Assembly: GCA_033807775.1 (NCBI GenBank) | Contig: CM066313.1 | Coordinates: 85,313,484-85,377,483 of the forward strand | DNA: 64,000 bases | Source of the DNA: Saussurea involucrata | Lineage: Eukaryota; Streptophyta; Magnoliopsida; Asterales; Asteraceae | Direction of reading: 5' to 3' | Part shown: positions 11,530 through 24,150 of the stretch, piece after piece | How the letters are laid out: each line of letters starts with the position of its first letter | Position numbering within the stretch: position 1 is the stretch's first letter | Program-made: the position numbers and the translations under genes | Notes under the pieces: generated by a model | Database searches by the model: none | What the model was told of the DNA's origin: nothing | Seen by the model: the letters and a program-made list of their open reading frames with translations, nothing else

Positions 11530-12903
11530 TCATTTGCAGCCAATTGCTCGGCTGCCTTTCGGTAATGGACAAAGCTCCCAAGTGTTATTTTCCGATAGAG
11601 CTTCCATTTCCTCCTGCATAGCTACTAACCACTTATCACAGTGGTTCGAAGCTAGTGCCTCCGAAAAGTCAAACGGCTCATCATGTACAACATGCAAATC
11701 ATACTCAAGCTGGTCAGGAAAACACATATTTGCGAAATCCCAATCACCATACCTATTAGGAGAACGGATAGTTCTCTGGCTCTGCCTCGTAGGTACTGAT
11801 ACTGGAACTGTATCGCCTTCACCTCCACCATCATTCAGAACTTCTTCCTGAACTGGACTAACTGGATCAGAAATAGATGTCTCTGGTGGACTGATATCTT
11901 CTTCAGATTCTGACCCTAACGAAAAACCTCGAGCGGATGAGATGAGTACAATAGGACTGATAATTATCTCATCTCCATCGGCTGTTGGAGAAACAGAAGA
12001 GATAATTTCCGGTTCTGGAACGGGTTGTCGATTATGATTAGACTTGAACATAATCGACTCATCGAAGGTCACATGCCGAGAATGAATCACTTTTCGGGTG
12101 ACCGGGTTCCAGATTCGGTAACCCTTGATTCCATCTGTATAGTCGAGCAAGAATCCCTTGGTGGATCTGGGATCCAGCTTGTCCTGACCCGTCACATGAA
12201 TATATACAGGACAACCAAATACACGTATGTATTTCAAACAGTTATCACCGTTACCCCTCCAAATTTCTTCCGAAATTTTCCCCCCAATGGTTAAACATGG
12301 TAACCGATTCACAATGTGTACGGCAGTGTGAAGTGCTTCAGCCCAAAATATTTTAGGGAAACTAGATGTAACTAACATACATTGGACTTTATCTAACAAG
12401 GTCTTATTCATCCGTTCGGCGACTCCGTTTGATTGCGGATCGCCAGGTGTGGTGTAGTGTCGGTGAATACCTCTACGTGAACAAAAGTCTTTAAAGTTAC
12501 CACTAGTGTATTCACCACCATTGTCAGATCTTAGCACTTTTAATTTCCTACCAATCTCGACTTCGACTAGTGCTAACCAAGTTTTGAATATTTCAAAAAC
12601 ATCTGATTTTAACTTAATCACATACACCCAAAGTTTGTGCGAGAAATCATCAATAAAAGTAACATAGTACTTACCTCCACTGAGAGACTGTGTCGAAGAT
12701 GGTCCCCAGACGTCTGTATGAACATAATCGAGGATCCCTTTGGTGTTGTGTTTTCCAACACCAAAAGAAACACGCGTCTGTTTACCCGAAACACATTCTG
12801 AACAAAAGTCCAGACTCGTAGGCGTGTCAACTGCAATGAGTTTCCGCTTGCGCAGAATCTCCAAATTCTTCTCTGAAGTGTGCCCCAATCTAAGATGCCA
12901 CAA
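11530..12903 (-). pseudogene. Copia-2 integrase continuing into the reverse transcriptase N-terminus
   Basis: This 457-codon open frame is the longest copia frame in the window. It starts in the pre-integrase block (LWHLRLGHTSEKNLE), passes through CSECVSGKQ, the integrase core (HTDVWGPSS, RSDNGGEYTS, PQSNGVAERMNKT) and the proline/serine-rich hinge, and ends in the reverse transcriptase leader (EEMEALSENNTWELCPLP). It stops where the conserved tryptophan of GCKWVY has become a TGA codon. Confidence 0.9.
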
Positions 12904-12915
12904 ACGGGTAGCATC

Positions 12916-14280
12916 TTAATTTTTTGAACTATCCGCGACACAGACATCAGAACTGACTGTTTCGCCTACTAGGTGAAACATGTTATTTTCTGCCTGCTCA
13001 CCTTTCATCACAATAAAGTTCCCTCTGGAGATGTGCATACTCCCATTCTCAATCCGAATCTTACAGCCAAGTTTGGACCGTTGTCCAACAGAAATCAAAG
13101 AACGAGTCATAGACGATACAAATTTAACATTTAATAAAGTTCGAATAGTACCATCAAACATTTTGATTCTGACCGAACCGATGCCCCGAGTGACACATGA
13201 TGTACTATTTCCCATATAAATATGGTTACCTTCGAACTCCTCGAAGGTAGTGAAACAGTCCCAAAATGGTGTCATATGTCACGAAGCTCCGGTATCCAAC
13301 ACCCAACGCCTGTCGCCTTTTGGTGACGTAACCGTTGCTGAGAAACATGTGTCTCTTTCGGTTGCAACTGCTGAAGATTCTGCTTTGTTCTTGTCCTTTC
13401 TTTTCAAACTAGGACAATCTCTGACCCAATGACCTGGTTTGTGACAATAATTACAATTTCCATGTTGCTTAGATTTCCCACGAAAACCAGGTTTACAAGA
13501 TAGGGAGTGGCCACGAGTTCTTCCCCTGAGATGATCGTCTTGGTCTCTTTCAGCAGATAGACCTTGACTGTTGTGGTTGTTATCCCGCGAACTGTTACCG
13601 ATTTTCATCTGAATTCTTTGTTCTTCACAGATCATCCCTGCTTTCACGTCAGACAAAGAAATGTAATCTCTTCCATAAATAAAACTATTAGTGAATTGGG
13701 AGTATTTCTCGGGAAGTGAATACAACAGAATCAAAGTGAGTGCCTCATTATCTGTGGCAAAAATAGACTATTTTGCCTTCAACTTCATTATCATATCTTC
13801 GAATTCAGTCATGTGGGCCTGAATGGTATTACCTTCCTTCATTTTGAAGAAAAGGCACGACCTCATCAATAACAATCGGTTGGTCAAAGTTTTCTTGAGA
13901 TAAAGATTCTCAAGTCTTCTCCAAATCCCTGTGGCTGTCTTTTCAGAAACGATTTCAGAAATAACATTTGGACCTATAGCCATTTGTAAGGTAGTGAAGG
14001 CCCAAGCCTCCATTTCCTTAGCTTCTAAGGTGGACATATCCGGATCTTTTTCTTCCGGAGCAAAGACTACGGGGTGAACATCGTTTTTCCTAAGTGTTGC
14101 AGCAGTAGTAAACTGCCATTTACCAAAGTCACCTTCACCGTTCCATTTATCTATTATAATCCCGGACCCCGTTAATTTAAAAGAACCTTTTTGATAAACA
14201 TTTGAGTCCGGGTTGGAAACGGATCCGGCAAACGGATTTCCTGAATCAATAGACATTTTTACCAAGCACTTATCGTGCAA
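12916..14280 (-). pseudogene. Copia-2 gag and protease in three frames
   Basis: Gag (13768-14280) starts near 14256 with MSIDSGNPFAGSV and keeps the RRLENLYLKKTLTNR core, ending at a stop after KLKAK. The zinc knuckle (CNYCHKPGHWVRDCP) and protease start (WVLDTGAS) lie in 13279-13734. The conserved cysteine after GAS is a TGA stop. The rest of the protease domain is in 12916-13275. Single-base damage accounts for each break. Confidence 0.88.
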
Positions 14281-14333
14281 CTAAAAATATACAATTTAAG
14301 TCAAATTTAGATCTAACAATCTCTAATACCAAT

Positions 14334-14647
14334 TGTAAGGTCGGTAGCAGTTACAATATCGTATTCAAGTGATTTACGGTCCCAAAGTGATATAAATAAA
14401 TCACATTGCAACCGACTGAATACAACAAATGCGGAATAACGAGATCTAAAATATTGTATATTTAGTCTAATGATTCATACCGATCCACAAACGTAAATTT
14501 TAGCAGTTATAATATATACGATAATATTATAACGAAGCAGCAAATAAATCGAGACAGCAATTTTTAACGTGGTTCCACTATCGGTGTGATAGTGTACGTC
14601 CACAGGGAGAGATGAGTTCGATATATTACCAACCGGGAGAAAGTTAC
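14334..14647 (-). repeat. Copia-2 5' LTR, left piece
   Basis: The LTR starts at TGTAAGGTCGG next to the primer-binding site and runs to AGAAAGTTAC, where it is cut by Copia-3. The last five bases, GTTAC (14643-14647), are repeated at 25990-25994, as expected for a copia integration. Confidence 0.92.
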
Positions 14648-15395
14648 TGTTGAAAAACATTAATGTTTTCTTTGTTATTGTGCAACTCACCAAGTAAATA
14701 ATATGCATGAAAAGAAAAAGGAAAAAGAAAAAGAAAATAAAATGCTTGGTGGACGTCTTTGGATGGAAAGAAAAAAAATGCATGACAACTAAGGAATGCA
14801 AGTTGGATGTACTACAAAGTCTTGGTGGCTAAGGCATGCATGCTTATAAATAGCATGCATCGGCTGAAGAAAAGAGAGAGCCACAAAAACACACAATTTC
14901 TCTCCTTCTTTAATTTCCTTTGTCAATTATATATATATATATAAAATCTGGTCGATATATATACACACATATATCTTGTTCGATAGATATATATACATGT
15001 GTATATATATATATATATATTTCGTTTGTGAGGAAATATTTAGGTAGCTGATTTGTTGATCCAATGATCTTGTAAACACGTTGTAACTTTCTCCTGGTTG
15101 GTAATATATTGAACTCATCTCTCCCTGTGGACGTACACTATCACACCGATAGTGGAACCAAGTTAAATCTTGTTGTCTCGATTTATTTGCTGCTTCGTTA
15201 TAATATTATCGTATATATTATAACTGCTAAATTTATGTTTGTGGATCGGTATAAATCGATAGACCAAAATATACAATATTTAGATCTCGTTATTCCGCAT
15301 TTGTTGTATTCCGTCGGTTGCAACGTGATTTATTGATATCACTTTGGGACCGTAAATCACTTGAATACGATATTGTAACTGCTACCGACCCTACA
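14648..15395 (+). repeat. Copia-3 5' LTR with promoter box
   Basis: A 748-bp subtype A LTR, TGTTGAAAAAC to CGACCCTACA. A TATA box (TATAAATA, 14845-14852) lies between GCATGCATGC and GCATGCATCG, a palindromic setting kept in all subtype A copies, so transcription probably starts some 30 bp downstream. AT-rich dinucleotide runs follow at 14928-15020. Confidence 0.9.
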
Positions 15396-15474
15396 ATTGG
15401 TATCAGATCATGCTAGATCTAAATTTGACTTAAATTGTATATTTCTAGTTGCACGTTAGGTGCTTGTTAAAAAT

Positions 15475-16368
15475 GTCTGTTGATTCAGGAAATCCGTTTG
15501 CCGGATGCGTTTCCAACCCGGACTCAAATGTTTATCAAAAGGTTCTTTTAAATTATCGGGGTCCGGGATTAGAATAGAAAAATGGAACGGTGAAGATGAC
15601 TTTGGTAAATGGCAGTTTACTACTGCTGCAGCACTTAGGAAAAACGATGTTTACCCCGTAGTCTTTGCTTCGGAAGAAAAAGATCCGGATATGTCCACCT
15701 TAGAAGCTAAGAAAATGGAGGCTTGGGCCTTCACTACCTTACAAATGGATATGGGTCCAAATGTTATTTCTGAAATCGTTTCTGAAAAGACAGCCGCAGA
15801 GATTTGGAGAAGACTTGAGAATCTTTATCTCAAGAAAACTTTGACCAACCGACTTTTATTGATGAGGTCGTGCCTTTTCTTCAAAATGAAGGAAGGTACT
15901 ACCATTCAGGCCCACATGAATGAATTCGAAGATATCATAATGAAGTTGAAGGCAACAGAGTCTATTTTTGCCACAGATAATGAGGCACTCACTTTGATTC
16001 TGTTGTATTCACTTCCCAAGAAATACTCCCAGTTCACTAATAGTTTTATTTATGGAAGAGATTCTATTTCTTTGTCTGACGTGAAAGCAGGGATGATCTG
16101 TGAAGAACAAAGAATTCAGATGAAAATCGGTAACAGTTCGTGGGATAACAACCACAACAGTCAAGGTCTATCTGCTGAAAGAGACCAAGACAATCAGCTC
16201 AGAGGAAGAACTCGTGGCCGCTCCCTATCTGGTAAACCTAGTTTTCGCGAGAAATATAAGCAACGTGGCAATTGTAATTATTGTCACAAACCAGGTCCCT
16301 GGGTCAGAGATTGTCCTAGTTTGAAAAAAAAAAGTACAAGAACAAAGCAGAATCTTCAGCAGTTGTAA
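15475..16368 (+). pseudogene. Copia-3 gag
   Basis: The natural start is at 15473 (ATG TCT GTT GAT TCA GGA). A one-base change near 15536 shifts the frame, after which 15505-16368 stays open through the gag core (WRRLENLYLKKTLTNR), the basic linker (RGRTRGRSLSG) and the zinc knuckle CNYCHKPGPWVRDCP, where a proline replaces the usual histidine-adjacent residue. A run of A residues near 16325 shifts the frame again before the protease. Confidence 0.87.
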
Positions 16369-17546
16369 CCGAAAAAGACACTGGTTTCTCAGCAACGGTT
16401 ACATCACCAAAAGGAGACAGGCGTTGGGTGTTGGATATCGGAGCTTCGTGCCATATGACACCATTTCGGGACTGTTTCACTACTTTCGAGAAGTTTGAAG
16501 GTAACCATATTTATATGGGAAACAGTACATCGTGTGTCACTCGGGGCATCGGTTCGGTCAGAATCAAAATGTTTGACGGTACTATTTGAACTTTATTAAA
16601 TGTTAAATTTGTATCGTCTATGACTCGTTCTTTGATTACTGTTGGACAACTGTCCAAACTTGGCTATAACATTCGGATTGAGAATGTGAGTATGCACATC
16701 TCCAGAGGGAACTTTATTGTGATGAAAGGTGAGCAGGCAGAAAATAACGTGTCTCATCTGGTAGGCGAAACATTCAGTTCTGATGCGTGTGTCGTGGATA
16801 GTTTGAAAAGTTTAGATGTTACCCGTTTGTGGCATCTTAGACTGGGGCACACTTCAGAGACGAATTTGGAGATTCTGCGCAAGCGGAAACTCATTGCAGT
16901 TGACACACCTATGAGTCTGGACTTTTGTTCAGAATGTGTTTCGGGTAAACAGACGCGTATTTCTTTTGGTGTTGGAAAACACAACACCAAAGGGGTCCTC
17001 GATTATGTTCATACAGACGTCTGGGGACCATCTTCGACACAGTCTCTCAGTGGAGGTAAGTACTATGTTACTTTTATTGATGATTTCTCGCACAAACTTT
17101 GGGTGTATGTGATTAAGTTAATGTCAGACGTTTTTGAAATATTCAAAACTTGGTTAGCACTACACGAAGTCGAGACTGGTAGAAAACTAAAAGTGCTAAG
17201 ATCTGACAATGGTGGTGAATATACTAGTGGTAACTTTAAATACTTTTGTTTACGTAGAGGTATTCACTGACACTACACCACACCTGGCTATCCGCAATCA
17301 AACGGAGTCGCCGAACGGATGAATAGGACCTTGTTAGATAAAGTCCAATGTATATTAGTTACATTTGGTTTCTCTAAAATATTTTGGGCTGAAGCACTTC
17401 ACACTGCTGTACACATTGTGAATCGGTTACCATGTTCAGCCATTGGGGGGAAAATTCCGGAAGAAATTTGGAGGGGTAAAGGTGATATCTTTTTGAAATA
17501 CATACGTGTATTTGGTTGTCCTGTATATATTCATGTGACAGGTTAG
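16369..17546 (+). pseudogene. Copia-3 protease, pre-integrase and integrase
   Basis: The protease active site reads LDIGAS instead of LDTGAS, so the catalytic triplet is altered. An in-frame stop follows at about 16588. The frame 16620-17270 holds the pre-integrase block (LWHLRLGHTSETNLE) and the integrase core up to RSDNGGEYTSG, ending at a stop after RGIH. The glutamate block (NGVAERMNRT) and C-terminus continue in 17319-17546, ending at TAG. The enzyme is dead. Confidence 0.86.
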
Positions 17547-17579
17547 GACAAGCTGGATCCCAGAGCCACCAAGGGATTC

Positions 17580-19467
17580 TTGCTCGGCTATACAGATGGA
17601 ATCAAGGGTTATCGAATCTGGAACCCGGTCACCCGAAAGGTGATTCATTCTCGACATGTGACCTTCGATGAGTCGATTATGTTCAAGTCTAATCATAATC
17701 GACAACCCGCTCCAGAACCGGAAATTATCTCTTATGTTTCTCCAACAGCCGATGGAGATGAGATAATTGTCAGTCCTATTGTACCCGGCTCATCCGCTCG
17801 AGGTTTTTCGTTGTGGTCAGAATCTGAAGAAGGTGTTAGTCCACTAGAGACATCTATTTCTGATCCAGTTAGTTCAATTCAGGAAGAGGTTCTGAATGAT
17901 GGTGGAGGTCAAGGCGATACAATTCCCGTATCAGTACCTACGAGGCAGAGCTAAAGAACTATCCGTCCTCCTAATAGGTATGGTGATTGGGATTTCGCAA
18001 ATATGAGTTTTACTGACCAACTTGAGTATGCTTTGCATGTTGTATAGGATGAGCCGTTTGACATTTCGGAGGAACTAGCTTCGAACCACTGTGATAAGTA
18101 GTTAGTAGCTATGCAGGAGGAAATGGAAGCTCTATCAAAAAAACACTTGGGAGCTTTGTCCATTACCGAAAGGCGGTCGTGCAATTGGCTGCAAATGGGT
18201 CTATAAAGTCGAAGACGATATGCGTTATAAGGCTCGCCTGGTTGAGAAAGGCTTTCCACAGTGGAAGGGTATCGAGTATGACGATATCTTCGCGCACGTG
18301 GTTCGACACACATCTATCCGGGTCCTTCTGGCCCTTGTGGCGATTCACGATCTGGAGCTCGAACAGTTAGATGTGAAAACAGCTTTTCTGCACGGAGATC
18401 TTGAGGAAACCATCTATATGAAGCAACCGAAAGGTTTCATCTCCGACAACAAACCCGATTGGGTCTGTAAATTGACAAAGTCTCTTTATGGACTTAAACA
18501 GTCGCCTCGACAGTGGTACAAGAAGTTTAATTTGTTTATGCTCTCGTTGGGTTTTGAGCGTAGTGAGAAAGACGCTTGTGTCTATCATAGATCAAGCGGT
18601 GGCGTTTATACTTATCTACTTCTTTATGTTGATGACATGCTAATAGCTTGCAGGGGTCGATCTGAAATCAACCGTTTGAAAGATAGGTTGAAATCAGAAT
18701 TTGAAATGAAGGATCTTGGTGAAGCTCGTGTTATTCTCGGCATGGAAATTGTTCGGGACAGAAAGTCTCGTACTCTAAGGTTAACACAAAAGGGCTATAT
18801 TCAAAATATTTTGAAGCGGTTTAATCTTGATGGTGCAAAGTCGGCGTCTACGCCGCTTCCGAGTCACATCAAGCTTACAAAAGACGATTGTCCGGTAGAT
18901 GATGTTGGAAAGGCTGAGATGGCAAAGATTATGTATGCCAGTGCAGTCGGAAGTCTCATGTATGCTATGGTATGCACTCGTCCCGATCTTGCACATTCCG
19001 TTGGAATGATTAGTCGGTTTCTATCAAGCCCAGGTAAGTCACATTGGGCTGCGGTGAAAGCTGTATTTCGTTACTTGAAAGGTGGAACAGCTGTCAGTTG
19101 GAGATCTCGATTACAATCTGTTGTTGCACTATCGACTACCGAAGCTGAACTTATTGCAGCGGTCGAGTCTGCTAAAGAAGCAGTTTATTTACAGGAAATG
19201 TTGATTGGTTTGGGCCTGAAGCAGTCTACTGTCCGTATTAATTGTGATAGCTAGAGTGCTATTCACTTGGCTACAAATTTGGTGTTCAGCTCTCGATCGA
19301 AGCACATTAATGTGCGTGATGCATTTCTAGTAGCTTTGCACGACGCAAAGATTGTGTATTTGAAGAAAATATTATCTAAAGATAATGCTGCCGATATGTT
19401 CACCAAGTCGTTACCGTCAGCCGCATTCGAGCATTGCTCGAATTTGATCCAGCTCAGATTGTGTTAG
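17580..19467 (+). pseudogene. Copia-3 reverse transcriptase and RNase H with an internal deletion
   Basis: The hinge region (17580-17954) and several stops near 17950-18110 precede the long frame 18220-19254. That frame has LDVKTAFLHGDLEE, SLYGLKQSPRQWYKK and LYVDDMLIA. At about 19080 roughly 125 bp are missing compared with Copia-1 and Copia-2: the text jumps from RYLKG straight to GTAVSWRSRL, removing the DSDYAGD block with an RNase H catalytic aspartate. The C-terminal tail (19267-19467) follows after one stop. Confidence 0.88.
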
Positions 19468-19761
19468 TATCGTTCAGCACTTTGTGAGAGAGATGAGAAA
19501 TATTGCTACAGATGACATAGCGACACTTTGGGGAGTTATTACTTGGTACGTGTTTTTTAAGTTGCTTAACTCGTTCGTTTATTGGGATTGCTCACTTGAG
19601 GATTTTTGCTTTTGATTTTGACGGGTGATGGCCGAGCCGAAACTCGTCAAGGTCAAAATGCATTATGTTACCTCGAGTCAATCTCTATCAGCTATTTGTT
19701 CGTTTTCGGTGGATTGGTTCGTGCTTTGGACTCGTCGGGTGATTTGCACATCATGGTGGAG

Positions 19762-20048
19762 TGTTGAAAAACATTAATGTTTTTCTTTGTTATTGTGCAA
19801 CTCACCAAGTAAATAATATGCATGAAAAGAAAAAGGAAAAAAAATGCTTGGTGGACATGAGGTCCACGTCTTTGGATGGAAAGAAAAAAAATGCATGACA
19901 ACTAAGGAATGCAAGCTGGATATACTACAAAGTCTTGGTGGCTAAGGCATGCATGCTTATAAATAGCATGCATCGGCTGAAGAAAAGCCACAAAAACACA
20001 CAATTCCTCTGCTTCTTTAATTTCCTTTGTCAAATTTATATATATATA
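19762..20048 (+). repeat. Copia-3 3' LTR, left piece
   Basis: The LTR begins TGTTGAAAAAC after the purine tract and continues through the TATA region (CTTATAAATAGC near 19960) to the AT-rich run after TTTGTCAAATTT. There the match to the 5' LTR stops and MULE sequence begins. The remainder resumes at 25458. Confidence 0.88.
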
Positions 20049-23000
20049 GAGAGAGAGAGAAAATAAAATGTAACTGCTAAATGTGTGAAACTTTTGTAAC
20101 CAAATCCAGACCATTGATTTCTAATCTTGATCTAATTATACTTGAGGGTAATTAAGTCATTTGTATTCATTAATATTATTTCCGATTTTCAATTAAAAAA
20201 AATTAGGCATTAATTTAGGAATTGATTTATTCTATTTTAATTTTTATTGTTTTTTGATTCTATCCATATTTTATAATTATCGTCTTCTTCAATCAAACCG
20301 TTTTTAATATATGAAAAATTCCTTAACTGCTCTACTGGAACGAGATTAACAGTTTTCAGTTTGGTGTTTTCTTGCATCACAATCATGTATTTCGATAACG
20401 AAAACTCAAATGTTGAAGAAGAAATTGCTAATGACCCAATCGACATTTATGATGATATAGCGAACTTTGTGATTGCTAATGGATCAGACGAAGAACGCGA
20501 TGATACATTTCCAGACGATCTTCATGATTCAATTGATGGTACTCCCAAAAAAACGGTAAGTGTTATTTTAATTTTCGCAATACGTATGTTTAAATATATT
20601 AGACGATTGGTACTGTTTCTATTTTTTTCATGTCGTAATTAGTTTTATACGTACTCAGATTATCTTACTAACATCATATTTGATCAGACATGGTAACCGT
20701 ATTTGTAAATTGCATATGAAAAATTTTGAATGTGTTTCATATGAAATTTAGATTTCATAGCTTTATAGAATAGTATTGTAAGATAATTCGAGCTCCATTT
20801 TTCAGATTTTATTCAATATGAAAACATACGAATGACTATATGGTATGAAATTATATACTCAGAATACAATTTATTACGAATTTATACATTTATGTTACGT
20901 TATATATGAAAACTATGTAATATGTAGCATGGTTTATTTTACTTATATGTTGTATGTGAAAAATTATCATTACTGCGCCATATATATGTTGGTATTTTTT
21001 ATGGTACTGCATCTCATAATAGTTATGTTATTAAATTTTATTTTAATTTTTTTTTCGTAGTACATCATGAGACTTTTGTGTCACCTGGAGGTACTAAATA
21101 TTGGATACCTTATGTTGATGAAAGTATAAAGATTGGTGTTGGATGTGAATTTAAGACTATTGAGCTTGCTGATGTTGCCTACATGAAATATGCTGAAGAA
21201 GCTGGATTTGATGTTCGTCAATCCAATAAGAAAAAAACAAGTTTGAGCAGGTTATATCACGTTATCTACTTTGTAGTAGGCAAGGTATCCCTGTGAGTAG
21301 AGACCTCGAGTCCATGACTAGGAATTCATGCGTTAAACGTACGAATTGTAGAGCATGCATTAAGTTTCGTCTTAGGAAAGAGACTGGCACGTATGTTGTT
21401 TACAAGTTTGAAGAAAGGCATAACCATGCTCTTTACAACACCGTTGACAAGACGATGTCACGTTCGAAGTGACAGTTGCAATATACTGATTTTAGGAACG
21501 TATACAATGGAGCATCATCTTCTGTTGGTTGGTCAAAGTCGTATAATATCCAGGCTGCGCTTAAAGGTGGTTACGAATATGTTAGCCAGACTCAAGTTGA
21601 CTATCAAAATGCTAGGACTGCTATGGGACCATTTGTTGGAAAGAAAGATGCGCAAATGTTGGTTGATTTGTTGTGTAAACGTCGAACGGATGTTCCTGAA
21701 TATTTCTTTGACATATTGGTTACTGATGGGGAGTTACAGGCTTTTTTTGGGCTGATGAGATTGCTAGACTAAACTATAAAGAGTTTGGTGACACTATATC
21801 ATTTTATGCAACGTATCGAATGAATCGGTACGTATTATATTACGAGTTATTGTATGTATCATAATTGTTTTGTACATTTTTACTAATTATTTCATTTTTT
21901 CCACAGTCATGCTATGAATTTTGTCCCGTTCATAGCTATAGACAACCATAGGCGTTCAGTTGTTGTTGGATCTGCGTTGATAAGCCGCGAGACTATAGAG
22001 AATTTTAAGTGGGTGTTGGCTGCGTTCCTGAGAGCACATGAGAAGCAACCTACATTTGTCATTACTGATCAATGTGCGGCTATGAAACAAGCAGTTCCGT
22101 TTGTATTCACAGAATCAAAACATCGCTTGTGCATGTGGCACATCATGAAAAAACTACCTGGCAAGGTATTTTTTATACTTTTATTTACTCGTTTTATATT
22201 ATTATGTAATTGAATGCCTAATTTTTTAGTAGCCATAATATGTACGTCCATTCAACATTTTAATCATATGTACACTGTTGTAGATAACGTCTGATCTTGA
22301 TGCGAATATAACCTTCAAAAGAAGATTCAACAAGTTAGTATGGAATGACCATATGAGTCCTGAGGAATTTGAGTTTGAGTGGGCTAGTATTATTGATGAT
22401 TATGAACTTCATGACAATGAATGGTTAAGAGAGATGTACCGGATTAGAGAGTCATGGATATCTGCGTACTATAGGGACGTACCCTTTTCGGGTTTAATGA
22501 GGACAACATCACGATCGGAGAGTGCTCACGCGTTTTTTCGTATATATGCATACTATCGTAATGATCTTGTCAAGTTTATACATGCGTTTGATGGTGCTAT
22601 TGAAAAGCAGAGGAACAAGCATCGCATCCTTGAGTTCATCACAAGAAACACGTTCCCTCGATGTGCTACTCCGTGTGTAATTGAGAGGCATGCTTCGGAG
22701 ATATACACACGTGATGTTTTTAAAGAAGTTCAAAAAGAGATTAAAAAAGCCGCGTATCATTGTGGCGTCGTTTATCCTGGTGAAGATGGTGATATACGAA
22801 AGTATAGGGTTTTACATAAAAATATAAAGGCTCTCACCAAGTATTCGTATGAGGTACGATTATTTTTTTTGTTCACAATTCCTTTGTAATATTGTTTGTA
22901 GTAGCTTATATTCAATAATAATATTTTATGAAAATTCTTACTTATAATACCCTCTTTTTTTTACAGGTTTCTCACAACACATCGACAGACATGATGGAAT

Positions 23001-24127
23001 GTGAATGTAAATTCTTTCCACGACATGGTACCCCGTGTCGCCATATTTTCAAGATTTTGCTGAACTTCGACTTTGTATCAATACCAGAAATACTTATATC
23101 GCGTCGATGGACCAGAGATCTTGTACTGGTTGAAGTTCAAGCTGCTCGGGCACGTTACGGCGAGGTTGATGTAGAGGAGGAGCGTTTGATAAATGGGTTG
23201 TATTCTAAGCTTGATTTATTGGTTAGTCGCATTATAAATGATAAAAGTAAGTTGATTGTTCTAACCGAAATGATGGATAACATGAAAACTGAGTTCCAGG
23301 TTGAAAATATAATTCCGTCAGCTGCTGCGGACAGAAACGAGGCTCTTAGGGAATGTTATGGTGTAGATGTTCCGAAAGAGATTAACGTGCTACCATCTGC
23401 TGGTATACAGAACAAAGGATGTGGTACAGGAAAACGTTTGGTAGGTGTATTGGTAGGTGTATTGGAGAAAGCTGCCAAGAAGTCCAAGAAGCAAGAACGT
23501 CTGTGTAGGAGGTGTAACACTTATGGTCAGCATGATTCAAGGAATTGTCCGACCCGAAATAAATCTGGATAGTATTAGTTCGGTTGTTCTCATACGTTTT
23601 TCATACCTATTTATACATTTTATGCTGTCGGACAATTTACCTTCCTCAATTCGCCCATTAACCACAACAATTTCTGATATGAAAATATCCATAGCAGCAA
23701 TAAGGTTTTTGAGTTTTTTCATACTCACCACAAAACTATCGTTTTTTCGAACCCTAACCTCGCAAACCTCTGTTTTCGCCTTCCATGTCGTTCATAGGTT
23801 TTTATCGGCGCCTCTATTAGGGTTGAATCAATCTAATTTCATACAAAATTGGTTTCCAATATTTGAAATCGCTTGCCGTGGAATCAGGGAGGGAATCGAA
23901 GTGGTCCCCAAAAAATCGCTGCAGATGAATCTTTCCAAAAGGATTTCGTACGTTTGATACCAATAATACCCTTTTCATATTTCATATTAGACCATTATGC
24001 CATCGGGTTCATATATAATTACACAATTGCCACCTTATTAATTTCGACCTTTGATCAAAACAATCAATGGTCTAGATCTAGTTTCATAAGTTTCATTTTT
24101 TTCATTGGTTTCATATTAGTGGGACTC
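20049..24127 (+). mobile_element. Mutator-like element (MULE) with FAR1-type transposase
   Basis: A 4.1-kb insertion in the TA tract of the Copia-3 3' LTR. Both ends start GAG next to TATATA. The first about 100 bp of the left end align imperfectly with the reverse complement of the right end. The shared stretch GAAACTT...ATC(C/T)AGACCATTGATT appears at 20087-20122 and, inverted, near 24064-24104. The flanking TATATATATA is compatible with the 9-10 bp duplication of Mutator elements but cannot be read exactly in a dinucleotide run. The cargo is one multi-exon transposase gene. Confidence 0.75.
20385..23572 (+). pseudogene. MULE transposase, FAR1-RELATED SEQUENCE-like, broken
   Basis: A first acidic exon starts at 20385 (MYFDNENSNVEEE) and ends at GTAAGT (20556). 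After an intron, a FAR1 DNA-binding domain begins near 21066 (GCEFKTIELADVAYMKYAEEAGF). The MULE DDE domain spans about 21640-22165 and 22284-22850, with VITDQCAAMKQAVP and HRLCMWHIMKKLPGK. A SWIM zinc finger (CECKFFPRHGTPCRHIFKI) lies at 22999-23055 and a C-terminal zinc knuckle (CRRCNTYGQHDSRNCP) at 23503-23550. Introns are visible at 21828-21906, 22167-22283 and 22853-22967. Defects are a frameshift near 21265, a TGA at about 21469, a T-run frameshift near 21740, and tyrosine (FYATYR) where the first catalytic aspartate (FDATYR) is expected. Confidence 0.85.
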
Positions 24128-24150
24128 TATATATATATATATATATATAT

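Noticed and set aside
22069..22760. Minus-strand frames across the MULE transposase
   Set aside because: They lie opposite clear transposase exons and have no recognisable domains.
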